DNA of 64,000 nucleotides from Fundidesulfovibrio agrisoli (GTDB lineage Bacteria > Desulfobacterota > Desulfovibrionia > Desulfovibrionales > Desulfovibrionaceae): positions 1 to 64,000 of the forward strand of contig NZ_JAKZKX010000005.1 of assembly GCF_022808715.1 (NCBI RefSeq). The letters run 5' to 3'. The position numbers were made by a program, and so were the translations under genes. Every line of letters starts with the position of its first letter. The stretch's first letter is position 1. Below, piece after piece: positions 43,560 through 52,646 of the stretch. The notes under the pieces were generated by a model. It did not search any database. It was not told the origin of the DNA and saw only the letters and a list, made by a program, of their open reading frames with translations.

Positions 43560-44309
43560 ATGAAACTGAGCACCCAGCAGCGCGAGCGCATCGCGGCGAC
43601 CCTGGACGAGAAGTACCGCTCCGTGGCCTCGGCCCCGGAGGGGCAGTTCCAGTACCCCACGGGGCAAGCCGGCCTGGACGGCCTGGGCTACGAGCCGGGC
43701 TGGTACGCCCACATCCCGGGGGAGGTGCGCCGCTTCTTCTGCGGCGTGGGCAACCCCTTCAAGGCCGGGCTGCCCGCGCCGGGGCAAAGCGTGCTGGACG
43801 TGGGCTGCGGCGCGGGCGTGGACACGCTCGTTGCGGCAGCCCTGGTCGGCCCGGAGGGCCTGGCCTGCGGGGTGGAGCGGTCGTTCCCCATGCTTGAGCG
43901 GGCCTGCCGCAACCGCGAGGCCTGCGGATTCGTGGAGGCTCAATTCGTGAGCAGCGTGGCCGAGGCCCTGCCCTTCGCGGACGGGAGCTTCGACATGGTG
44001 ATCTCCAGCGGGGTCTACAACCTGGTGGTGGACAAGCGCGAGGCGCTCCAGGAGGCATACCGGGTGCTGAAGCCCGGCGGTAGGCTCCAGGTGGCGGACC
44101 AGATGCTGGTCGGGCCGCCGCCCATGAGCGAGGAGGAGGCCGCGCTCTCCTGGTTCAGGTGACAGGGCGGCGCCATACCGGGAACGGAGTTCCTGGCCAT
44201 GCTTGGTGAGATAGGGTTTGTGGAGGCTGTGAGCCTGGGCGAGAGCGGGTTCAAGAGCTCCAGGGTGACTATGGGGATGGTGTTTGCGGCGGTGAAGCCG
44301 GAGAAGTGA
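43560..44309 (+). CDS. Probable selenoprotein SAM methyltransferase (in-frame UGA at codon 201)
   Basis: Reading through TGA at 44160-44162 gives 249 residues and ends at a true stop, 44307-44309. The first 200 residues are a UbiE/ArsM-type methyltransferase: SVLDVGCGAGVDTLVAAALVGPEG, GVERSFPMLERA, DMVISSGVYNLV and LKPGGRLQVADQM. After the UGA the frame continues QGGAIPGTEFLAMLGEIGFVEAV, the expected family tail. In relatives this place is W-x-x-C-x-x-GAL, so UGA replaces a conserved Cys (the third arsenite-binding Cys in ArsM-like enzymes). A hairpin lies 15-34 bases downstream. An alternative is a nonsense mutation. Confidence 0.75.
44163..44200 (+). promoter_or_regulatory. Candidate bacterial SECIS hairpin
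   Basis: CCGGGAAC-GGA-GTTCCTGG (44178-44196) forms an 8-bp stem (one G-U) with a GGA loop about 24 bases after the UGA, in the 16-37 base window of bacterial SECIS elements. A weaker lower stem (GGC...GCC) and a bulged U at 44176 can be drawn. Structure is proposed from base pairing only. Confidence 0.5.
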
Positions 44310-44317
44310 ATATCGGA

Positions 44318-44340
44318 CCGAGAGGGCGCTGCCCTCTCGG
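44318..44340. terminator. Hairpin after the UGA methyltransferase
   Basis: Perfect 10-bp stem CCGAGAGGGC/GCCCTCTCGG with loop GCT, 8 bp beyond the true stop at 44309; resembles the hairpin of repeat copy A. No T-run. Confidence 0.5.
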
Positions 44341-44349
44341 GCTCTCCCG

Positions 44350-44376
44350 CCAAAGGGGTTCCCCCTTTGGAATCCA
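44350..44376 (-). repeat. Intergenic hairpin repeat, diverged copy G
   Basis: CCAAAGGGG...CCCCTTTGG hairpin (44350-44370) followed by AATCC, as in copies B and I, but without the GC block on its left; the region 44310-44508 also holds a second GC-rich hairpin stretch (44440-44485). Confidence 0.55.
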
Positions 44377-44508
44377 TTTCCGCTTCGCGTCGATCTCCTG
44401 AGGGGCGTCGCCCGATCGGAAACCCGTCGCCGGGGTCCGGGGGGAGGCACTCCCCCCGGCGGGGGCCAGGGGGCGGCGCCCCCTTCGTCCAACCCCTTTC
44501 AATCTTCG

Positions 44509-45570
44509 TTAGTCGTCGCCGCGTTCGCTCGCCGTCACCAGCTGCCCGCAGGCGGCGAAGATATCCTTCCCCTTGCTCTTGCGCAGGGTCACCGTCACCG
44601 ACTTGTCCCACAGGATCTTCTGGAACGCCTCCACGTCCGCCGGGTCCGGGGCCTCGTAAGGCAGCCCGGGCGACGGGTTGTAGGCGATCAAATTCACCTT
44701 GCCCTTCACGTGGGACATGAGCCGCACCAGCTCTCTGGCGTGTTCCGCGCGATCGTTCACTCCCCCCAGCAACACGTATTCGAAGGTCAGCTTCTCGCGA
44801 TGGGCCAACGGGTACTGCCGCAGAATCTCCATGAGCTTGTCCAGCGGCAACCGCGCGGCCTTGGGCATGAGCCTGGCCCGCAGCTCCTGCGTGGGGGCGT
44901 GCAGCGACACGGCAAGCGACCCCAGGCCCGTGCGCCCGAACTCCAGGATGCCCGGCACGATGCCCACGGTGGAGACCGTGATGCGCCGCGTCGAGATATC
45001 CAGCCCCTGCGGGTGACGCAGCGACTCCAACGCGTTGACCAGGTGCTCGAAGTTGAGCAGAGGCTCGCCCATGCCCATGAACACCAGGTTGCGCAGCCGA
45101 AGCGCGCTGCCGGAGGCCTCCAGGTCGGCCCGGGCCAGCAGGATCTGGCCCAGGATCTCCCCGTGGGTCAGGTTGCGCTTGAGGCCCATGGTGCCCGTGC
45201 TGCAGAAGGTGCAGCCCATGGCGCACCCGGCCTGGCTGGAGAGGCACTGGGTGATGTGGGTCTTCTCAGGGATGAGCACCGTCTCGATCTGGGCGCCGTC
45301 TGCAAGCTCCAGCACGAACTTCACCGTGCCGTCGGAGCTTTGCAGGCGCTTGGCCACCCTGGGCAGCACGATGCAGGAGGACTCCTCCAGGCGGGCGCGG
45401 AGATCCTTGGAGATGTTGGTCATCTCCTGCGGGGAGGCCACGGCGTTCTGCCAGAGCCACTGCCAGACTTGTCGGGCCCGGAAAGGTTTCTCCCCGAGCC
45501 CGACGATGAAGTCCTCAAGCTGATGGAAGTTCAAATCCAGAAGATTCGGCTTCCCTTGGGTATCGGTCAT
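44509..45570 (-). CDS. rlmN: 23S rRNA/tRNA adenine-C2 methyltransferase RlmN
   Basis: 353 residues from MTDTQGKPNLLDL. Radical SAM enzyme with CAMGCTFC (CxxxCxxC, about 119-126). The two methyl-transfer cysteines are in GKDIFAACGQL (C-terminal Cys) and the central LVFMGMGEPLLN. It methylates A2503 of 23S rRNA and A37 of some tRNAs. The ATG overlaps the stop of the upstream CCA/HD gene by 4 bases (ATGA), so it is translationally coupled. Confidence 0.95.
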   Translation of the reverse strand: MTDTQGKPNLLDLNFHQLEDFIVGLGEKPFRARQVWQWLWQNAVASPQEMTNISKDLRARLEESSCIVLPRVAKRLQSSDGTVKFVLELADGAQIETVLIPEKTHITQCLSSQAGCAMGCTFCSTGTMGLKRNLTHGEILGQILLARADLEASGSALRLRNLVFMGMGEPLLNFEHLVNALESLRHPQGLDISTRRITVSTVGIVPGILEFGRTGLGSLAVSLHAPTQELRARLMPKAARLPLDKLMEILRQYPLAHREKLTFEYVLLGGVNDRAEHARELVRLMSHVKGKVNLIAYNPSPGLPYEAPDPADVEAFQKILWDKSVTVTLRKSKGKDIFAACGQLVTASERGDD

Positions 45571-46892
45571 CCCTTGAGCTGCTCCCGTGCGGTGTACTTC
45601 TTCACGAAGTCCACGGCCTGCTCCACGGTGGCCACGTCGCCCATGACCTGGGCCTTGAGCAGGGCGTCGCGGATGATGCCAACGCCCGGTCCGGGGGGCA
45701 TGGAGAGGATGGTCATGATCTCGTTGCCGTTGAGCAGCGGCTCGAGCTCCTCCTCGCGGATCTCCGTGCGGTCGAGCATTTTGAGGTTGTGGTTGAATTC
45801 CTTGTAGTTGCCGTTGCGGGCCTTGATGTCGGCGCGGGCCAGCTCGATCAGGCGCGGGTACTCGTCCAGGCTCTTGAAGCGGCGGATGCCCTTGTCCGTG
45901 AGCATGAAGTGGAAGCGCATGTGCTGGCGCACCAGGTGGCAGATCAGCTCCATCTCGTCCGGGGCCATGCACAGCCGGGCCAGGATCTTGCGGACCACCT
46001 TGGCGCCCACGCGGTGGTGCTGGTGGAAGGTCCAGTTACCGTCCACGATCTCGGCGGTGTAGAGCTTGCCCACGTCGTGGAAGAGGCAGGCCAGGGTGCC
46101 GAACCAGTCGTAGGGCAGCTCCTCGGGGTAATGGCGCATGACCTCGAGGGTGTGGTCGAAGACGGATTCGTCCTCGGTCTCGTTCTTTTTCTGCTTGATG
46201 CGCGCCAGGGCGGCCACCTCGGGCAGCAGGGCGTGCAGGATCATGGATTCGTAGAGCAGACGCACGAACACGTGCATGTTCTCGGCCTCGACCTTGCGCC
46301 ACTCGTTCATGATCTCGGAGACGGGCACGTAGTCCAGCACGCGCTGGCCGCCGCGCAGGATGGCCATCCAGGTGTTGGGGCCGATGGGCAGGCCGAAGTT
46401 GGCGGAAAAGCGCATGGCGCGCACCGCGCGCAGGTAGTCCTGCTTGAGGGTCTGGTCCTGGATGCCCTTGAAGCGCACCACGCCCTCGGAGAAGTCCGCG
46501 AAGCCGTCGTGGGGGTCTTCCACGGTGGGCATGTAGGGGCAGGCGAAGTAGTCGGGCATGTTCTCGCGCTCGGCCAGGGTCTTGGCCAGGCGGGGGGTTA
46601 GGCGCACGAGGCACTCCTCGGGGTGGGAGGCGTCGGCACTGTTGGACTGGTAGAAATGCAGGACTGTGTCGCCCTCGATCACGCGGGCGAAGCTGTCGCC
46701 CCCGTCGCGCTCCACGTTGGGGATCAGCTTCTGCAATTCGTCGAAGGCCACGTCGGTGCAGATGTCCAGCTCGGGCTGGGCGTCGGCGGTCAGCAGGCTC
46801 TTCTGGAGCTTGGCGTTGATGACGTAGGCGTCGTACCCGTTGCGGATGATGGCCTTGCAGATAGCGACGGCGTCTTTGAACGGCTGGCTCAT
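45567..46892 (-). CDS. CCA/poly(A) polymerase-like protein with HD domain, degenerate active site
   Basis: 441 residues. Residues 1-180 align in layout with class II CCA-adding/poly(A) polymerases, including the RNA-binding part QDYLRAVRAMRFSANFGLPI. The catalytic parts are eroded: the GGxxRD motif reads NAKLQKS and the acidic pair is LDICTD. Residues 225-330 are an HD phosphohydrolase-like domain (DHTLEVM, CLFHDVGK with both metal residues). So nucleotidyl transfer is doubtful while HD activity is plausible. The start at 46892 has GGAGTG 5 bases upstream; it is coupled to rlmN. Confidence 0.75.
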   Translation of the reverse strand: MSQPFKDAVAICKAIIRNGYDAYVINAKLQKSLLTADAQPELDICTDVAFDELQKLIPNVERDGGDSFARVIEGDTVLHFYQSNSADASHPEECLVRLTPRLAKTLAERENMPDYFACPYMPTVEDPHDGFADFSEGVVRFKGIQDQTLKQDYLRAVRAMRFSANFGLPIGPNTWMAILRGGQRVLDYVPVSEIMNEWRKVEAENMHVFVRLLYESMILHALLPEVAALARIKQKKNETEDESVFDHTLEVMRHYPEELPYDWFGTLACLFHDVGKLYTAEIVDGNWTFHQHHRVGAKVVRKILARLCMAPDEMELICHLVRQHMRFHFMLTDKGIRRFKSLDEYPRLIELARADIKARNGNYKEFNHNLKMLDRTEIREEELEPLLNGNEIMTILSMPPGPGVGIIRDALLKAQVMGDVATVEQAVDFVKKYTAREQLKG

Positions 46893-46906
46893 GAACACTC
46901 CGGATG

Positions 46907-48187
46907 TTACGAAACGTGTTTGCCCGCCACGTAGAGCGCTTTGACCACGCCGGTCAGCTCGCGCCCCAGCAGCGGGGTGTTCTTGCCCTTGGACAGGAGC
47001 GCCTGGGGCGTGACCTTCCAGCGGGCGTTGGGGTCGAAAAGGATGAAGTCCGCAGGGTCGCCGAGCTGGAAGCGGTTCAGCGGCAGGCCGAAGATCTCGG
47101 CCGGGCGCTGGCACCAGGCGCGGATCAGGGCCTCGACTGACAGCTCCCCGCGCGCGGCCAGCTCCCAGGTGACTGAGAGGGCCGTTTCAAGCCCGGAGAT
47201 GCCGTTGGGGGCCTCGTCGAAGGGGGTCTCCTTCTCGTGGGCGGCGTGGGGGGCGTGGTCCGTGGCCAGGGCGTCGATGGTGCCGTCCTCAAGGGCGGCC
47301 AGCAGGGCCTGCCTGTCCTCACCGGTGCGCAGGGGCGGGTTGACCTTGGCGTTGGTGTTGTAGCCCTCGCAGGCCTCCTCGGTGAGGATCAGGTAGTGCG
47401 GGCAGGTTTCGGCGGTCACGGGCGCGCCCTTGGCCTTGGCCGCGCGGATGATCTCCACGCTGCGCCTGGAGCTGATGTGCGCCAGATGCACCGGCACGTT
47501 CAGGTATTCGGCCAGCAGGCAGTCGCGCGCGGCCTGGATAGCCTCGCTGATGTCGGGGTTGCCGCGCAGGCCCAGGCGGGCGCTGACCACGCCCTCGTTG
47601 ACGCCGGTGGCCGGGGCCAGCCAGGGGTCCTCGCAGTGGTCGATGACGGGCACGCCCAGGTCGGAGGCGTATTCCAGGGCGCGGCGAAACAGTTCGGAGT
47701 CGGACACGGGCCGGCCGTCGTTGGAGAAGGCCTTGCAGCCGGCCGTCTTCAGCTCCTCCATGGGGGCCAGGATCTTGCCCTCGAGTCCTACGGTGAGCGC
47801 GCCAACGGGGTAGAGCCTCGGCCCGCGCGGGTGGGAGCGGGCTGCCTTGTCCAGCATGGTTTCGGTGATGGGGGCCTGGTCGTTGACGGGGTCGGTGTTG
47901 GCCATGCACATCACGCTGCCGAAGCCGCCCTTGGCGGCCGCGGCCAGGCCGGTGGCGATGGTCTCCTTCCACTCCTGGCCGGGCTCGCGCAGATGCACGT
48001 GCACGTCGGTGAGGGAGGGCAGCAGCAGAAGCCCCTCGGCCTCCACCACCTTGGCCCCTTCGGGCGCGGGCTGCGAGCCGGAGGGGAACACGCCCAGAAC
48101 GCGGCCCTTGGCCACGAACAGGTCCACATAGTCCTGAGGGGCCTGCGCAAGCGCGGCCCGGCGCACCACGAGATCAGCTTGAGACAC
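46907..48187 (-). CDS. pyrC: Dihydroorotase
   Basis: 426 residues, class I (multifunctional-type) dihydroorotase. Metal motifs: TDVHVHLREPGQEWKETIATG near residue 60 with HxH, the carbamylated-Lys region, and ALATDHAPHAAHEK (the catalytic Asp-His pair). GTG start with AAGGAG 7 bases before. Third step of pyrimidine synthesis. It is 3 bp after pyrB, and the two proteins often form a complex. Confidence 0.94.
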   Translation of the reverse strand: MSQADLVVRRAALAQAPQDYVDLFVAKGRVLGVFPSGSQPAPEGAKVVEAEGLLLLPSLTDVHVHLREPGQEWKETIATGLAAAAKGGFGSVMCMANTDPVNDQAPITETMLDKAARSHPRGPRLYPVGALTVGLEGKILAPMEELKTAGCKAFSNDGRPVSDSELFRRALEYASDLGVPVIDHCEDPWLAPATGVNEGVVSARLGLRGNPDISEAIQAARDCLLAEYLNVPVHLAHISSRRSVEIIRAAKAKGAPVTAETCPHYLILTEEACEGYNTNAKVNPPLRTGEDRQALLAALEDGTIDALATDHAPHAAHEKETPFDEAPNGISGLETALSVTWELAARGELSVEALIRAWCQRPAEIFGLPLNRFQLGDPADFILFDPNARWKVTPQALLSKGKNTPLLGRELTGVVKALYVAGKHVS

Positions 48188-48190
48188 GGG

Positions 48191-49123
48191 CTACTCCTTG
48201 CGTTCCTTGCGGGTGAGATAGAGGTGGAGCAGCGCCATGCGCACGTCCACGCCCGAGGACACCTGGTCCAGGATGAGGCTCTCCGGGGCGTCGGCCAAGT
48301 CCGAGGCGATCTCCCAGCCGCGGTTGATGGGGCCGGGGTGCAGCACCACGCAGTTCCTGGCCGCCTTGGCCAGGCGCGCCATGTTCATGCAGTAGCGGCG
48401 GGAGTACTCGCGCACGTCGGGCAGCAGCCCGGCCTGCTGGCGCTCCAACTGGAGGCGCAGGCACATCACGGCGTCCACGCCGCGCACGGCCTCGTCCAGG
48501 TCGTTGAACACGGGCACGTTCCAGCTTTTCACCGCGTGGGGCATGAGCGTGCGCGGGCCGCACAGGCGCACGTTTGCGCCCAGCAGCCGCAGCAGATGCA
48601 CGTTGGAGCGCGCCACCCGGCTGTGGGCCACGTCGCCCAGGATGAGCACGGTCTTGCCTTCAACGCCGCCCCAGCGCTCGGTGAGGGTGAAGGCGTCCAG
48701 CAGGGCCTGGGTGGGGTGGGCGTGCCAGCCGTCGCCGGCGTTGATGACGGCGCAATCAAGCCGCTCGGCGATGAACTGGGCCGCCCCGCTCATGTTGTGG
48801 CGCATGACGATGCCGTCGGGCTTCATGGCCTGCAGGGTGAGCACCGTGTCCTTGAGGGACTCGCCCTTGACCAGCGAGCTGCCGCTCTTGGCCAGGGAGA
48901 AGGTGTCCGCGGAGAGGCGCTTGCCCGCCACGTCGAAGCTCGTCTTGGTGCGGGTGGAAGGTTCCGCGAAGAAAAGGATCACGGACTTGCCCTTGAGGAT
49001 GGGCACCTTCTTCACGGGCCGGGAGTTGATCTCCTGGAAGGACTTGGCCGCCCTCAGGATTTCAAGGGCATCCGCCCTGGAAAGCTGGGTGACGTCGAGA
49101 AGATCCTTGTGTGGCCAGGTCAT
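48191..49123 (-). CDS. pyrB: Aspartate carbamoyltransferase catalytic subunit
   Basis: 310 residues from [11 protein letters not shown]. The carbamoyl-phosphate motif [12 protein letters not shown] (about 52-63), [13 protein letters not shown], and the aspartate-site [12 protein letters not shown] and HPGPINRG are all present. It condenses aspartate and carbamoyl phosphate. AAGGAG lies before the ATG at 49123. It is upstream of pyrC with a 3-bp gap. No regulatory pyrI gene lies nearby. Confidence 0.95.
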   Translation of the reverse strand: MTWPHKDLLDVTQLSRADALEILRAAKSFQEINSRPVKKVPILKGKSVILFFAEPSTRTKTSFDVAGKRLSADTFSLAKSGSSLVKGESLKDTVLTLQAMKPDGIVMRHNMSGAAQFIAERLDCAVINAGDGWHAHPTQALLDAFTLTERWGGVEGKTVLILGDVAHSRVARSNVHLLRLLGANVRLCGPRTLMPHAVKSWNVPVFNDLDEAVRGVDAVMCLRLQLERQQAGLLPDVREYSRRYCMNMARLAKAARNCVVLHPGPINRGWEIASDLADAPESLILDQVSSGVDVRMALLHLYLTRKERKE

Positions 49124-49193
49124 AGGGCTCCTTGGGGATGGTGGGGGTGGCCGAAATATGCACCCGCCATTTTCCATAGGATTCGGCCGGGCG

Positions 49194-50315
49194 TCAATCG
49201 CGCAGTGCTCGCTCCAGCGCGGAGGGCAAAACGGCCGCGCGCGCGGCTTTGCCGGGTGTAAGCGCCCCCAGGCGGGCGAAGCCGAGCACCCGGGCTGCGT
49301 TGGTTGCAAGCAAGCCCACGGATTCGCGCAGGGTAATAGGGCAGAACTCCAGCAGGGCCGCCAGTTCCGCCCAGATGTCCAGGTCCGGGGCGGAGGCCAG
49401 GGAGTCGGTTCCCAGACAGCAGGGCACGCCCGCGTCCAGGAGCGCCCGTACAGAGGCCCGCCCCACGCCGATGACCGCGTTGGAGCGGGGGCAGAGGCAG
49501 ACGGTCGCCCGGCTGGCGGCCAGCCGGATGATGTCCTGCCCGGAGAGATGCACGGCGTGCACCGCCAGGGTGGACTGGTCCAGCAGGCCCAGTTCGGCGG
49601 CCCAGGCCACGGGGCTGAGCCCCGGTGCGGCGAAGGTGGGGGGCAGGATGCGCTGGCGCATGAAGTCCGCGAAGGCTCCCGAGCCCTGGGCCAGCAGCTC
49701 GACCTCGCCCTCGTGCTCGGCCAGGTGCAGGGAGAAGGCCTTGCCGTGGGCCGAGTCCCAGGCTTTGGCCCGGCGCAGTGCCTCCGGGGCGGTGGAGTAG
49801 AGCGCGTGCCCGGCCAGGCTGCCGCCGGGGCTGGGCGTGATGGACGAATCGTCATACGAATAACCGAACACTTCGTGTTGGATAACGTAATCCAGCGGCG
49901 CGGTTTTCAGCACGGCGGCCACTTCCGCGCCTTTGCGCGTGGCGATGTCGGCCACGGCGGCCGTGCCGACGGCCTCCATCTGGCTCACGGCGGCGCGCAC
50001 GGCGTCCGGGGAGAATTCCCCTACGGGCTGGGCGATGAGCCAGCGCACCCACTCCAGGAAGCCCGCGCCGAGCACGGGCGGCAGGCCAAGGTGGGAAAGC
50101 TCCAGGTGGCAGTGGGCGTTGACGGGCGCGGGCACCAGGGTGGCGGCCCCCATGTCGCGCACGTCGGCCGGAGCCCGGGCCTTGAGCTCGCGCCAGGGGC
50201 CGGTATCGGCCACGAGGCCGCCGCAGACGATGATCGCGCCGTCCTCGATGATGGGAGCGTCGGGAGAAGTCAGCACGCGCCGGGCGCGCAGAACGTAGCT
50301 GCCGGTATCAGTCAT
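49194..50315 (-). CDS. Aminodeoxyfutalosine deaminase-like amidohydrolase
   Basis: 373 residues. The amidohydrolase metal site is visible: [14 protein letters not shown] (HxH), [23 protein letters not shown] and the final [13 protein letters not shown] (Asp). The pattern matches the deaminase that converts aminodeoxyfutalosine to futalosine in the alternative menaquinone pathway, expected in this lineage; a guanine/SAH deaminase is the other option. The start overlaps the radical SAM stop by 8 bases. Confidence 0.78.
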   Translation of the reverse strand: MTDTGSYVLRARRVLTSPDAPIIEDGAIIVCGGLVADTGPWRELKARAPADVRDMGAATLVPAPVNAHCHLELSHLGLPPVLGAGFLEWVRWLIAQPVGEFSPDAVRAAVSQMEAVGTAAVADIATRKGAEVAAVLKTAPLDYVIQHEVFGYSYDDSSITPSPGGSLAGHALYSTAPEALRRAKAWDSAHGKAFSLHLAEHEGEVELLAQGSGAFADFMRQRILPPTFAAPGLSPVAWAAELGLLDQSTLAVHAVHLSGQDIIRLAASRATVCLCPRSNAVIGVGRASVRALLDAGVPCCLGTDSLASAPDLDIWAELAALLEFCPITLRESVGLLATNAARVLGFARLGALTPGKAARAAVLPSALERALRD

Positions 50316-51366
50316 TTTGCACGTCCAGTTGGAAATCGTCCCTGTCTTCAAAATACACGCGCTCGCGCTCCAGGCCCAGCCCGGCATACGGCTCCGCCAA
50401 CTCCCTGGCGTGGCCCCAGAAGCCGCCGCTGGCGCTCGCCGGGGCGCGCAGACTGTCGGCGCGCCTGCCGCCCAGCAACTCCTCCACATGCCTGTGCAGG
50501 GCCAGGGCTCGAACCCGCATGCCGAGAGCCGGGTGGGTGGGCCCGGCCAGCACGGCGGCCTCCAGGTCCGGCTCGTGGGCCAGGCCGATGCGCGTCACGG
50601 CAATTCCGGCGCGCCAGAAGCGCAGCACCGCAGGGGCCAAGGCCGCGATGGCCCGCTCCAGGCTCCAGGGTTCATACCCGCCCGCGCGCCAGAGCTGCTC
50701 CAGCCCCGTGCCTGCCAGCACCAGGCAGGGGTGCAGGCGCACGGCCTCGGGGCCCAGCGCCACAGTCTGTTCCACATCCCGGCTGAAATCCTCGGGGGTG
50801 TGCCCGGGCAGGCCGGGCAGCAGGTGCAGGCTCAGACCGAGCCCCGCCTCCCGCACCGCCTGGCAGGCCGCGAGCGAGGCTTCCGCCCCGTGGCCGCGCT
50901 GGGCGAGGCGCAGCGCGTGTTCGCTGAAGGTTTGCACGCCCAGTTCCACCCTGTCCAGCCCCTGCGCGGCCAGCGCGCGCAGCAGTCCCGCCGGGGCGCG
51001 GTCCGGCCGGGTGGAGCAGCGCACGCCTGAGACCGCGCCGCGTTCGCGGTGCGGTCTCGCGGCCGCCAGGAAGCGTTCCATCCACGCTTCAGGCAAGCCC
51101 GTGAAGGTGCCGCCGTAGAAGCCGACCTCCAGGGGGGCGTCCGGCCGGGCAGCCTCCAGGTTTTGTTCCAGAAATGCGAGGGCCTGCTCCAGCGAGGTGG
51201 TCTTCACGCCGGTCTGGGCGTGCTGGGCGCAGAAAAGGCAGCGCCCCGGGCAACCGGCCAAAGGTAGGAATACCGGCAGGATGCGAGGCCTGGCCTTGCT
51301 TGGCGCGGGGTGGGCGAACTTCAGGGAGGCCCCACGAGGGCACTTGTTTTGAATTCCCTCTTGCAA
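50308..51366 (-). CDS. Radical SAM protein, Elp3-like
   Basis: 352 residues with the start taken as TTG 51366 (GGGAG 8 bases upstream; no ATG is available at the right place). Radical SAM signature CPGRCLFC (CxxxCxxC) near residue 42. EVGFYGGTFTGLPEAWM and VELGVQTFSEHAL are typical of the Elp3/HemN-like group. LHLLPGLPGHTPEDF contains the GxIxGxPGE-like motif. A dedicated role is not evident; it may act on tRNA or on menaquinone steps given the adjacent deaminase. Confidence 0.75.
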   Translation of the reverse strand: MQEGIQNKCPRGASLKFAHPAPSKARPRILPVFLPLAGCPGRCLFCAQHAQTGVKTTSLEQALAFLEQNLEAARPDAPLEVGFYGGTFTGLPEAWMERFLAAARPHRERGAVSGVRCSTRPDRAPAGLLRALAAQGLDRVELGVQTFSEHALRLAQRGHGAEASLAACQAVREAGLGLSLHLLPGLPGHTPEDFSRDVEQTVALGPEAVRLHPCLVLAGTGLEQLWRAGGYEPWSLERAIAALAPAVLRFWRAGIAVTRIGLAHEPDLEAAVLAGPTHPALGMRVRALALHRHVEELLGGRRADSLRAPASASGGFWGHARELAEPYAGLGLERERVYFEDRDDFQLDVQND

Positions 51367-51437
51367 AAAAAAATCTCCCAAGCTACCAAATGGTTATAGT
51401 GCTGGTGGAACGCCAGCGGCTTCGATTCGAGGTGCCC

Positions 51438-51854
51438 ATGTCTGCCGATTGCCTCTTTTGTAAGATCGTACGCGGGGAAATACCCTGCGCCAAGGTCTAC
51501 GAGAACGACGCGGTTCTCGCCTTCCTGGATATCGCCCCCGTGAACAAGGGCCACACGCTGGTGATTCCCAAGGCGCACCACGCCGACATCTACGATCTGC
51601 CCCCCGCCCTGGGCGCGCAGCTGCTCGAAGCCGTACAGGCCGTGGGCGCTTCGTTCAAGGGGGCGCTGGGCGCGACCGGCATGAACCTGGGCATGAACAA
51701 CGGGGCTTCCGCCGGGCAGATGGTTTTCCACGCCCACTGGCACCTGATTCCCCGCTTCGAGGGCGACGGCTTAAGCCTGTGGCCCCAGAAGAGCTACGCA
51801 AACATCGACGAAATGAGCGAATTGGCCCGGAAGATAGCGTCTTATATCCGATAA
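51438..51854 (+). CDS. HIT family nucleotide-binding hydrolase
   Basis: 138 residues. Starts MSADCLFCKIVRGEIPCAKVYEND; the CxxC and later HxxxxH positions typical of Hint-type HIT proteins. The histidine triad is FHAHWHLIPRF (HxHxHxx). It hydrolyses adenosine phosphoramidates or dinucleoside polyphosphates in other bacteria. GAGGTG lies 4 bases before the ATG. It is divergent from the radical SAM gene and 25 bp before the HU/IHF gene, same strand. Confidence 0.92.
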   Translation: MSADCLFCKIVRGEIPCAKVYENDAVLAFLDIAPVNKGHTLVIPKAHHADIYDLPPALGAQLLEAVQAVGASFKGALGATGMNLGMNNGASAGQMVFHAHWHLIPRFEGDGLSLWPQKSYANIDEMSELARKIASYIR

Positions 51855-51879
51855 CCCCTCGACGCCCCTGGAGGACGCC

Positions 51880-52182
51880 ATGAGCGGGAAGACCCTCACG
51901 AAAGCTGAAATCGTGGATTACATCTACGAAAAGACCGAAAAGAACCGGGCGGAAGTGAAAGTCCTGGTGGACAACCTGCTCGAAATCATGAAGCAGGCCA
52001 TCAAGCGGGACAACTCCCTGCTTATCTCCGGCTTCGGCAAGTTCGACGCCTATGACAAGCGCGCCCGCAAAGGCCGCAACCCCCAGACCAGCGACTCCAT
52101 CGTGCTGCCGCCGCGCAAGGTGGTGGTGTTCCGCCTCTCGCGCAAGTTCCGGGCTGAGCTCAACCCGGACGAAGAACTCTAG
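51880..52182 (+). CDS. HU/IHF family DNA-binding protein
   Basis: 100 residues. Typical HU fold: MSGKTLTKAEIVDYIYEKT, the arm region GRNPQTSDSIVLPPRKVVVFRLSRKFR with the Pro that kinks DNA, and core LISGFGKFDAYDKRARKGRNP. The KFDAYDKRAR-type arm base and the C-terminal extension NPDEEL place it nearer IHF-alpha than HU. GGAGGACGCC precedes the ATG. It is a plausible architectural factor for origin function and tRNA-island recombination. Confidence 0.9.
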   Translation: MSGKTLTKAEIVDYIYEKTEKNRAEVKVLVDNLLEIMKQAIKRDNSLLISGFGKFDAYDKRARKGRNPQTSDSIVLPPRKVVVFRLSRKFRAELNPDEEL

Positions 52183-52205
52183 CCCCTTCCCGCAAGGAGC
52201 TTCAG

Positions 52206-52240
52206 GGCGGGCGGTTTCCCCCTAAGGGATGCCGCCCGCG
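52206..52240 (+). terminator. Hairpin after the HU/IHF gene
   Basis: GCGGGCGG..TCCC paired with GGGA..CCGCCCGC (52208-52238), 24 bp beyond the stop, without a clear T-run. Confidence 0.45.
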
Positions 52241-52376
52241 CTCCATCGCCCCCGCATGCCCTCCGCACGCCACGGGCGCGCTCTTGAGGTGCGCGCCGTG
52301 GTGCTCAGGCACATGCCGCGCCCGCCTTGTCGCCCTCTCAACCGACGCGTCCGCCCAACCCGCAGCGAAGCAATGC

Positions 52377-52416
52377 GGGAGTCCAGAGGGGCGAAGCCCC
52401 TTTGGCCGCCGGAGGC
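52377..52416 (+). repeat. Intergenic hairpin repeat, copy H (forward)
   Basis: GGGAGTCC, hairpin AGAGGGGC-GAA-GCCCCTTT, then GGCCGCCGGAGGC ending at 52416. It is followed 33 bp later by the reverse copy I. The 464-bp gap 52183-52646 holds these repeats and no gene I can support. Confidence 0.75.
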
Positions 52417-52449
52417 CCTCTTCAAACACGCGGTAGCACCCCGGGGAAA

Positions 52450-52485
52450 GCCTCCGGCGGCCAAAAGGCTTCGCCCTTTGGATTC
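52450..52485 (-). repeat. Intergenic hairpin repeat, copy I (reverse)
   Basis: GCCTCCGGCGGCC (52450-52462) with hairpin AAAAGGC-TTC-GCCCTTTGG and ATTCCC. Together H and I form a divergent pair, the opposite arrangement to pairs C/D and E/F. Confidence 0.75.
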
Positions 52486-52646
52486 CCTTTCCGGGATGCT
52501 TGGGGCGTGGGGAATCTTTGGCTGGCGCGACCCCATGCCTGGAGCCGCGAGCCCTCGGGCAAAGGCGCATACCCCCGTCCCCAGGGCAAAACGTGCGGCG
52601 GCCCCGGCCTCCCGGCGTTGCTCGTTATACCCCTCCCGGTCGCAGC

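Noticed and set aside
48191-49855. Upstream extension of the pyrB frame to 554 codons.
   Set aside because: The extra 244 codons are Arg/Pro-rich and antisense-like over the deaminase gene; the pyrB start at 49123 has AAGGAG and matches family length.
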